Position numbers and translations under genes: made by a program. Shown here in pieces: positions 58,113 to 64,000 of a DNA stretch of 64,000 bases (its first letter is position 1; each line of letters starts with the position of its first letter). The notes beneath the pieces were generated by a model. The model was not told the origin of the DNA and did not search any database. It was given only the letters and a program-made list of their open reading frames with translations. Where the stretch lies: assembly GCA_945902805.1 (NCBI GenBank), contig CAMDMZ010000022.1:1-64000 (forward strand), read 5' to 3'. The DNA comes from Propionivibrio dicarboxylicus (GTDB lineage: Bacteria; Pseudomonadota; Gammaproteobacteria; Burkholderiales; Rhodocyclaceae).

Positions 58113-60733
58113 GTGTGGGGTTGGCCTTGCTGGCGTAGCCCAGCTTCGAGTTGTTTGATTTCGGTAATGTCGATAAACGTGGCGACCACGCCGTCGATCA
58201 CGTTGTCCTGGGTGCGATAGGGCATGATGCGGACGCGATACCAGCGGCCGTCGTGGGTGCTCACCTGCAGCTCACGAAACACCAAGGTATGCAGCACCTC
58301 TTGCGCATCTGCCTGCAACAGTGGGTAGTCGAGGTCATTCACCACGTCTGACAAGGGGCGGCCGACATCGCCGGGAATCAGCTTGAACAGATGCGTGGCA
58401 TGTCCCGTGAAGCGGCGTACCTTCAGCGCATTGTCGAGAAAGACGGTAGCGATCTCGGTACTGTTGAGCAGGTTGTTCATGTCGTTGCGCTCCCAGGTCA
58501 GGTCATCGACCTTGGATTGCAGTTCGGCATTCACGGTTTGCAGTTCTTCGTTGAGCGATTGCATTTCTTCCTTCGAGGTGGTCAGTTCCTCATTGGTCGA
58601 TTGCAGTTCCTCGTTCGTCGATTGCAGCTCTTCGTTGGCGCTCTTGATCTCTTCCAGCGACCCCTGCATTTCTTCGTGAGTCAGGCGCAGCGATTCGCGC
58701 GTTTGCGCCAGTTCCTGCATCACCGCATCCTGCGTCGCTGCCACCGAGGGCTTGCGCGAGCGGCGCCCGGCCGGGGGTGTGGCGACGTCTTCAAACACGA
58801 TCAGAACGCGGCCACGCAACAGCGCCGGGTTGTCCATGCCCTGGGCAATGAGGTTGATGATCTGCGTGCCGCCGTTGGTGCCAACTTTGATGCCCGTCAG
58901 ACGCACGGGTTCGCTCTGCCGCAGCGCCCGGGGGATGACGCCGATCAGCGCGTCACGCAAGCCTTCGCGGGCCATGGCGTGGATGTTGATATTGACCTTG
59001 CCGGCGGCCGGTTCAAGATACTTTCCGGTGCGGCCGCTGATGTAGAGAATGTCGCCGTCAGCATTCACCAGCACGGCCGCCGGAGCGTAGGTCTGCTGAA
59101 TCAGCTGGTCGGTCAGTTGCTCCAGGCTGTCGTGGCGTTCTGTCGGCAGCACATCCGTGGTGGAAATGAAATCCATGGGCAGTCGTGGCGGAAAGGCGAC
59201 GCCGCTCAGCGGTGTGCTCTGGCCCAGACGATGAAAGATGCGTCCCTTGCTGTCGGTGGCGGCGAACAGCTTGCCGAAACCGCCGACGGTCTCGGCGGTG
59301 CCGAGCACCAGAATGCCTTCCGGGTTCAGGGCGTAGTGAAAAACCGGCATCAGCTTCTTTTGCAAATCGGCGTGGAAGTAGATCAACAGGTTGCGGCAGG
59401 AAAGCAGATCAAGGCGGGTGAACGGCGGGTCGGAAATGATGTTCTGCGGCGCAAACACCACCATGTCGCGAATCGCCTTGCCGACGCGATAGCCTTCTTC
59501 GTCGGCAACAAAGTAGCGCGCCAACCGCTCCGGTGTCACATCGCCGGCGATATTTTTCGGATAGCTGCCCTTGCGCGCCCGTGCGATGGCGTCCGGATCA
59601 AGATCGGTGGCATAGATCTGCAGCGTGAAACGTCCCGGCGGCTGGGCGCGTTCCAGCGCTTCGCGAAACACGATGGCCAGCGAAAAGGCCTCTTCGCCGC
59701 TGGAGCAGGCGGGCACCCAGGCACGTAGCGCCTTGCCGGCGGGATGGCGCGCAAACATGGCGGGCAAGACCTCGGTTCGCAACATCTCCCAGACGGCGGT
59801 ATCGCGGAAAAAGTGCGTGACGCCGATCAGCACTTCCTTGAACAGCAGGTCCAGTTCCTGCGGATTGTCCTGCAGGTAACGCACGTAATCGTCGATGCCG
59901 GCGATCTGGTGCAGGGCAATGCGGCGTTCGATGCGACGGTAGAGCGTGCTGGTCTTGTACAGCGAAAAATCAGCCCCGCAGCGGTCGCGCAGCAGAATGA
60001 GGATCTTTTCCAGCCCGCTGCCGTTGTCGGCGACAAGCGTTACAGCGGCGGGTTCCGGGAGCGGACGGTGACGCAGGAAATCGAGAATGCGCGCCGGCAA
60101 CTGCTCGGCCGGGGCAACGATATCGACCATGCCGGTGCTGATGGCACTTTGCGGCATGCTGCTGGCACCGGCGGTTTTGGGCTCCTGGGCCACGGTCAGG
60201 CCAGCGTATTCCTTGATCGTGCGCAGGCCGAGCATGCCGTCCGAACCCATGCCGGAGAGGATCACACCGACCGCCTTTTCCTGGCAATCTTCGGCCAGGC
60301 TACGCAGGAAGAAATCCACCGCCAGGCGCAGGCCACGGCGCACTGTGGGCTCCAGCAAATGGAGCTGGCCGTGCAGTAGCGACAGATCCTTGTTCGGCGG
60401 AATCACATAGACGCACTCCGGGCGCACCAACAGGCGGTCGGTGACTTCGACCACCGGCATCGGCGTGGACCGCTGCAAGAGCTCGGCCAGCGTGCTGACG
60501 TGATCGGGATCGAGATGCTGGACCACGACATACGCCATGCCGCTATGCGCCGGGACATTTGCCAGGAAGGCTTCGAGCGCTTCCAGCCCGCCGGCTGAAC
60601 AGCCGATGCCGACCACAGGAAAGCGCTCGTCCGGCGCCGGCTCGGCAGTGCGCACCAGCGACAGTGCTGGCGACGAGGTCGAGGGTTGCGTCTCCGCCTC
60701 AAGGGCGTGCGGTGCGGATTTGGTTTGGGTCAT
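58109..60733 (-). CDS. CheB-CheR-PAS fusion signalling protein
   Basis: An 874-residue protein. A CheB methylesterase domain (about 38-220) holds [11 protein letters not shown] (catalytic Ser), VVQHLDPDH (His) and [10 protein letters not shown] (Asp). The CheR methyltransferase part (about 235-480) follows with FLRHR...FFRD and [19 protein letters not shown]-like segments are separated by a long coiled coil (about 640-730) built of near-repeats of [18 protein letters not shown] final PAS ends the protein. No receiver domain precedes CheB, and no MCP, CheA or CheW gene is in the window, so it is not classical chemotaxis. ATG at 60733 overlaps the upstream stop by 4 nt. Confidence 0.9.
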   Translation of the reverse strand: MTQTKSAPHALEAETQPSTSSPALSLVRTAEPAPDERFPVVGIGCSAGGLEALEAFLANVPAHSGMAYVVVQHLDPDHVSTLAELLQRSTPMPVVEVTDRLLVRPECVYVIPPNKDLSLLHGQLHLLEPTVRRGLRLAVDFFLRSLAEDCQEKAVGVILSGMGSDGMLGLRTIKEYAGLTVAQEPKTAGASSMPQSAISTGMVDIVAPAEQLPARILDFLRHRPLPEPAAVTLVADNGSGLEKILILLRDRCGADFSLYKTSTLYRRIERRIALHQIAGIDDYVRYLQDNPQELDLLFKEVLIGVTHFFRDTAVWEMLRTEVLPAMFARHPAGKALRAWVPACSSGEEAFSLAIVFREALERAQPPGRFTLQIYATDLDPDAIARARKGSYPKNIAGDVTPERLARYFVADEEGYRVGKAIRDMVVFAPQNIISDPPFTRLDLLSCRNLLIYFHADLQKKLMPVFHYALNPEGILVLGTAETVGGFGKLFAATDSKGRIFHRLGQSTPLSGVAFPPRLPMDFISTTDVLPTERHDSLEQLTDQLIQQTYAPAAVLVNADGDILYISGRTGKYLEPAAGKVNINIHAMAREGLRDALIGVIPRALRQSEPVRLTGIKVGTNGGTQIINLIAQGMDNPALLRGRVLIVFEDVATPPAGRRSRKPSVAATQDAVMQELAQTRESLRLTHEEMQGSLEEIKSANEELQSTNEELQSTNEELTTSKEEMQSLNEELQTVNAELQSKVDDLTWERNDMNNLLNSTEIATVFLDNALKVRRFTGHATHLFKLIPGDVGRPLSDVVNDLDYPLLQADAQEVLHTLVFRELQVSTHDGRWYRVRIMPYRTQDNVIDGVVATFIDITEIKQLEAGLRQQGQPHT

Positions 60734-61029
60734 GATTTCGGGTCGCCTGTTGGCCTGGGCGGCTTGGCTGACGCTGTGTGCCAATCGAGTCCACGGTACT
60801 CGATTTCGCTGATGTCGACCACCGCCACACGCGCTGTTACATTATTGACGGTGCTGGGCTTGGCCAGGTGCAGGCGCGCATACAGTATGGTGCCGTTGTC
60901 AGGTAGCAACTCGTGCACCACTCGCTCCAAATAAGTCGGTGCTGGCGGGACGGCGCCTGCCGGCATTCGGCGCTCGGCCTGGCGTCGCAGATCAGGCGAT
61001 GGCTTGGAGAAATCGGGCTGGTCGTTCAT
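60730..61029 (-). CDS. Small protein between DGC and CheB-CheR genes, unknown
   Basis: A 99-residue protein without signal or membrane segments. The first part (DLRRQAERRMPAG) resembles the N-terminal linkers of PAS proteins in this operon. It then has AVPPAPTY, encoded by a copy of the dispersed repeat, ERVVHELLPDNGTILYARLHL, and VAVVDISEIEYRGLDWH. It may be a shortened PAS relative, but I cannot assign a domain. Both ends overlap their neighbours by 4 nt (ATGA), so it is translated as part of the operon. Confidence 0.65.
   Translation of the reverse strand: MNDQPDFSKPSPDLRRQAERRMPAGAVPPAPTYLERVVHELLPDNGTILYARLHLAKPSTVNNVTARVAVVDISEIEYRGLDWHTASAKPPRPTGDPKS
60933..60954 (-). repeat. Dispersed 25-bp repeat, copy 7 (in small protein gene)
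   Basis: On the minus strand it reads CCGCCAGCACCGACTT within the core, one base off the commonest form, in frame with the small protein, encoding AVPPAPTY. Confidence 0.6.
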
Positions 61030-63227
61030 GCGATCACTTCAACCCGATTACGGCCACTCTTCGTGGCACGCTTGATTGCCGCATTGGCGCGGGCGAGCAC
61101 GGCATCGATCGATTTGTCGGTGGACGCCATGGCAGCGAGGCCGATGCTGACCGTGAATTTGACGACTGGCGGCGTGACCTCAACATCGACACCAGCGGCA
61201 GCGGCAATAATGAAATTCTCGATCTTGAGCCGCAGACGCTCGGCAAAGTTGGTGGCATCTTTGAGGCTGGTAGCGGGCAGCAGCACCGCAAATTCTTCGC
61301 CACCGATGCGGCCGGCCGTATCGACCTGGCGCAGTTCGCTGCCAAGAATCGCGGCCACCTCGCGCAGGACGGCATCGCCCGTGGCATGGCCGAAGTTGTC
61401 GTTGATGGCCTTCAAGTCATCGATATCCAGCGCCATCAGCATGGCGCCGTAGCCAGGGTTGCGCTGGACGCGGGCCAGTTCTTCGTTCAAGCGGATGAAG
61501 AATTGACGGCGATTGGCCAGGCCGGTGAGTTCATCGGTACTGATCAGGGTGCGCAAGTGCTGTTCAGTGGCGGCCAGCGCGTCGCGAACGCGATTGCGCT
61601 CGGTGACATCATCGAGCACAGCCAAGGAGGCGACGCGACCGTGCCACTCCACGCTGTGTATATAAACTTGGCACGTCACCCGTTGTCCATCCTGGCGCAG
61701 CAGGCACGTTTCAAGATTGAGCGGGGTATCGTCGCCCGCCATGCGCTTTTTGTGCATGGCCATCACCATGGCCTGATCGTCGGCGGCGATCAGGGGCAGG
61801 AAAGGTCGGTCGACGATGTCGTTGAGGCTATAGCCGAGCAGATTCAGCAGCGCGGCATTGGTCAGGCGAACCAACCCGTCCTGGGTGATGAGTAGGCTGA
61901 TCGGGAGTTTCTCGATCAGGTCGCGAAAACGTTCTTCCGAGGCGTGCAGCCTGGCCAGGAGTTGGTGGCGCACGGTGATGTCGCTCACCACCATGCGGCA
62001 TTCCTGGCCGTTTTCGTTGGGGATGGCATCGATCAGCACCGTCGCCGGGCCGCGATGTGTGGCCGGATTGAGCGTGATCTGACATTGCTTGCGAATGCGC
62101 CCATTCAAGACGTCGTCGAGAAACTGATTGAACTGCGGCAGGTCAGCTTGCGTGACGCTGCTGCCAAAGCGATGCCGGATTGCTTCGGAGCGCTTGATGC
62201 CGAGCATGATGGCGCCGGTCAGGTTGATCTGGTGGATCACGCTCAGGGCATCGATGGTGATAAAGGCGACCGGAGCGAAATCGTAGAGATCGGCATAGCG
62301 CAGGCGCAGGCTATCGGCTTCGTCGTAGGCTTCGATCAGTTGCTCGTTATACATTTCCAACTCGACCTGGTGCACCTGGAGTTCGTGCATCAGGGGACCG
62401 AAACCGGACGGTTCGCCCCGTGGCAGCGGCGGTTTGTCCTGGAGCCGGAGCAGGGCCAGCTTGCGCAGGTTGGCCGGATTTGGGCGTGATGAGAAGGGCG
62501 TCGGACCATCCGCCAAGGGCTCGGGCATCGGCATACTCTCACTTTTCGCAACGCGATAGCACTCGCAACTGCGGCTTTCAAGACCGTGCCGGTTAAGTAC
62601 CGTGATGTGGCCACGGCTATAGGTAATCAGGCCGGCGGTTTGCAGTTTGCCGGCGGCTTCGGTCACCGTTTCGCGGCGAACGCCAAGCAGGCTGGCAATC
62701 ACCGCGTGGGTCGTGGTCAGCGTGTTGCCGGGCAAGCGGTCGAGACTGGTCAGCAACCAGCGGCTGAGCTGCTGGTCGATCGTATGGTGACGGTTGCAGA
62801 CCGCCGTCTGCGCCATTTGCAACATCAGGTTTTGCGTGTAGCGGAGTGCCAGGCGCTGCAGTTCGGTACCGTGATCGAGATGCCACTGCAGCAGTTCGGT
62901 ATGCAGGCGATAGGCGCCGCCGGCATTCTGGACGACGACACGGTAAGGGCTGGTCTCGCCGCCGAGGACGGCGGAAATGCCGACCAGACCGTCATTGCCG
63001 GTCATCGCCAGACCCGCCGAGGCACCGCTCTCGGCCGTCGAGTTGAGCGAGACCAGGCAGGTGGTGGGGAAATAGACATCGTTGATCCGGCTGCCCGCTT
63101 CATGGATGACTTGATTGAGGGTCAATTGCACCGCTTCGAGTTCCGGTTGCAGGCGCGCGAACTCCTCCACGCGGAGGGCGCCGAGGATCAGGTTTTGGCG
63201 GGGATTCTGGAGTTCGGTATTGGGCAT
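61026..63227 (-). CDS. Crp/Fnr-PAS-PAS-GGDEF fusion protein
   Basis: A 733-residue protein that joins a complete Crp/Fnr regulator to a diguanylate cyclase. Residues 1-225 match the two Crp/Fnr paralogues: beta-roll (GLVGISAVLGGETSPYR), AVCNRHHTIDQQLSRW, recognition helix GVRRETVTEAAGKLQ at 182-196, and SCECYRVAK. Then come LMHELQVHQVELEMYNEQL, PAS1 (about 312-420), PAS2 (about 430-545), and a GGDEF domain (about 560-733) with DELTGLANRR and active-site GGEEF at 642-646. The ATG at 63227 aligns with the paralogue at 26669; an earlier ATG at 63317 is rejected. It heads the five-gene operon. A CRP-like box lies 34 nt upstream. Confidence 0.9.
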   Translation of the reverse strand: MPNTELQNPRQNLILGALRVEEFARLQPELEAVQLTLNQVIHEAGSRINDVYFPTTCLVSLNSTAESGASAGLAMTGNDGLVGISAVLGGETSPYRVVVQNAGGAYRLHTELLQWHLDHGTELQRLALRYTQNLMLQMAQTAVCNRHHTIDQQLSRWLLTSLDRLPGNTLTTTHAVIASLLGVRRETVTEAAGKLQTAGLITYSRGHITVLNRHGLESRSCECYRVAKSESMPMPEPLADGPTPFSSRPNPANLRKLALLRLQDKPPLPRGEPSGFGPLMHELQVHQVELEMYNEQLIEAYDEADSLRLRYADLYDFAPVAFITIDALSVIHQINLTGAIMLGIKRSEAIRHRFGSSVTQADLPQFNQFLDDVLNGRIRKQCQITLNPATHRGPATVLIDAIPNENGQECRMVVSDITVRHQLLARLHASEERFRDLIEKLPISLLITQDGLVRLTNAALLNLLGYSLNDIVDRPFLPLIAADDQAMVMAMHKKRMAGDDTPLNLETCLLRQDGQRVTCQVYIHSVEWHGRVASLAVLDDVTERNRVRDALAATEQHLRTLISTDELTGLANRRQFFIRLNEELARVQRNPGYGAMLMALDIDDLKAINDNFGHATGDAVLREVAAILGSELRQVDTAGRIGGEEFAVLLPATSLKDATNFAERLRLKIENFIIAAAAGVDVEVTPPVVKFTVSIGLAAMASTDKSIDAVLARANAAIKRATKSGRNRVEVIA

Positions 63228-63260
63228 GAGCTCAGCATACTCCGCGCTGTCGCAGCTTTC

Positions 63261-63276
63261 TGTGGGGCAGCGCACA
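63261..63276. promoter_or_regulatory. CRP-like palindrome, 2 mismatches
   Basis: TGTGGGGCAGCGCACA lies 34 nt upstream of the Crp-GGDEF fusion start, a position that would fit autoregulation. Confidence 0.45.
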
Positions 63277-63340
63277 TTAAGCTGGCGGGAATAGGCGTAG
63301 CGTCTCGCCTTGTGCATTCCGCACCGACGAGGACAGCTCC

Positions 63341-63508
63341 ATGAACCGCGAACAATGGGAAATCAAGCGCGTGCATCACCCAGAAGTAAAACCCGTGGCC
63401 GATGGTGCCGATGGTGCCGAGGAGCCAAAACGCCAACGGCGGAATGTCAGCGAACGACGCAAGAAGAAAAAGCCTATGCCCATGAATAACGTGGCAGCGA
63501 CGAACTAG
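63341..63508 (+). CDS. Very small basic protein, unknown
   Basis: A 55-residue protein: MNREQWEIKRVHHPEVKPVA, then a DGADGAEEPKRQRR stretch and a lysine cluster (SERRKKKKPM), ending in NNVAATN. GAGGA lies 7 nt before the ATG. A long minus-strand frame overlaps it (63188-63814), but that frame looks like a shadow. No domain is known. It is divergent from the Crp-GGDEF operon and convergent with the zinc-ribbon-like gene, with a perfect hairpin between. Confidence 0.5.
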   Translation: MNREQWEIKRVHHPEVKPVADGADGAEEPKRQRRNVSERRKKKKPMPMNNVAATN

Positions 63509-63524
63509 CCAGACAAGGAAGTTG

Positions 63525-63560
63525 CCCATCCCTGACGGCTCAAAAGCCGTCAGGGATGGG
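63525..63560. terminator. Perfect 16-bp hairpin between convergent small genes
   Basis: CCCATCCCTGACGGCT, loop CAAA, AGCCGTCAGGGATGGG. It overlaps the last codons of the minus-strand gene. There is no T-run, but the stem is long and perfect. Confidence 0.65.
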
Positions 63561-63768
63561 GCGATGATTCTCGCTTCACGCGCAAATTGCCTTCCCAGTG
63601 GCAACAATACTGAGTGCAGCGGTAGCGATAAATGGGCGTGAAGAGGCTGACGAACAGGTCGGCCAGACGCCGGTGGATGCGGTAGGTCGCCCCCTTGCAC
63701 AGCGGGCATGGATAGCTGCTTGCCGCGTAGGGAACGCGCAGCGGAATCGGTACTAGATAGCTTGGCAT
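63550..63768 (-). CDS. Small zinc-ribbon-like protein
   Basis: A 72-residue protein with two cysteine pairs: CPLCKG near residue 21 and C..YCCHWEG near residue 51, suggesting a metal-binding ribbon. Between them is a basic, hydrophobic helix (YRIHRRLADLFVSLFTPIYRYRC), then WEGNLRVKR. This pattern recurs in small uncharacterised betaproteobacterial proteins, from memory of the motif rather than a named family. GAGAGG lies about 10 nt before the ATG. An overlapping minus-strand frame from 63814 is rejected in its favour. The function is unknown. Confidence 0.7.
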   Translation of the reverse strand: MPSYLVPIPLRVPYAASSYPCPLCKGATYRIHRRLADLFVSLFTPIYRYRCTQYCCHWEGNLRVKRESSPHP

Positions 63769-63958
63769 TGTCGGGTACCTCTCGCAAGTGGGGTTCTCTG
63801 GGCAGCTGAATCATGACAAGGCGGAACCACGAGATCTGTACGCTACAACACCAAGCGACGGATTGGTTTCAACGTGTCGGGCGATCCTCGCCATCCGTTC
63901 GGCCTGAGCCTCGAAGGCCAACATCCAAAGACCAGCATTCCTGTGCGCAATCGGCATA

Positions 63959-63974
63959 GGTGCGACAGCGAACA
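63959..63974. promoter_or_regulatory. CRP-like palindrome, 2 mismatches
   Basis: GGTGCGACAGCGAACA, followed by GA, lies near the window end, 191 nt upstream of the zinc-ribbon-like gene; it may belong to a gene beyond the window. No gene is seen from 63769 to 64000. Confidence 0.45.
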
Positions 63975-64000
63975 GACCCTGCTCGATCCGGTCTCTAGCC

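Noticed and set aside
58109-60733. Chemotaxis operon
   Set aside because: CheB and CheR domains are present, but there is no receptor, CheA, CheW or flagellar gene, and CheB has no receiver domain. Neighbours are PAS and c-di-GMP proteins.
63188-63814. 208-codon minus-strand frame
   Set aside because: It overlaps the Crp-GGDEF start, the 55-residue gene and the zinc-ribbon-like gene. No family features are visible and the smaller genes have better ribosome sites.
63837-63852. Further CRP-like palindrome (TGTACGCTACAACACC)
   Set aside because: Four mismatches, with the right arm largely lost. Too weak to list as a site.

Overview
The window is about 64 kb of a GC-rich Gram-negative chromosome. 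Type I secretion, MacAB-OMF and Mla-type systems, many outer-membrane lipoproteins, a PEP-CTERM protein, CbpA/CbpM and NdvB-like proteins suggest a betaproteobacterium, possibly Rhodocyclales or Nitrosomonadales. The assignment rests on gene content alone.

Layout. 1-2.7 kb: the 3' end of an HlyD-type adaptor, two serine-recombinase remnants and a YihY membrane protein. 2.9-6.5 kb: translationally coupled transaldolase and phosphoketolase. 6.9-12 kb: a P-type ATPase, an AI-2E-family permease, a YihY pseudogene and a BON lipoprotein. 12.2-20.9 kb: a 2903-residue NdvB-like cyclic beta-glucan synthase. 21-22.2 kb: HigBA toxin-antitoxin and a collagen-like lipoprotein. 22.5-26.7 kb: a hybrid histidine kinase, a response regulator and two Crp/Fnr paralogues. 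27-35.5 kb: OmpA, DUF3309, a cardiolipin synthase-like protein, small exported proteins and an OMF-MacA-MacB efflux operon. 35.6-44.4 kb: a dense run of small envelope and stress proteins (DUF4398, Sll1863-like, glycine zipper, collagen-like, RcnB, CbpA/CbpM, DUF883, CsbD). 44.8-54.5 kb: a PEP-CTERM protein, an ABC exporter, DUF5610, CsbD, an MCE/Mla transporter, Lmo0937 and a GGDEF-EAL protein. 54.6-56.1 kb: PRC-barrel, CsbD and BON proteins. 56.1-63.2 kb: a five-gene operon on the minus strand, each junction a 4-nt ATGA overlap, encoding Crp-PAS-PAS-GGDEF, a small protein, CheB-CheR-PAS, a PAS hybrid kinase and another small protein.

The genes look like one stress/envelope regulon. A 16-bp palindrome, TGTNCGCYRGCGNACA, with the 5-6-5 geometry of a CRP-family operator, recurs in front of most transcription units, often about 100 nt upstream of the start codon. 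Three copies are perfect and about twenty are near matches. The window also encodes three closely related Crp/Fnr proteins with nearly the same recognition helix, one fused to a diguanylate cyclase. I infer that these proteins read the palindrome, linking redox or stress sensing, c-di-GMP signalling and envelope homeostasis. A second signal is a dispersed repeat of about 25 bp (core CCGTCAGCACCGACTTTT), found both between genes and inside genes, mostly in interdomain linkers.
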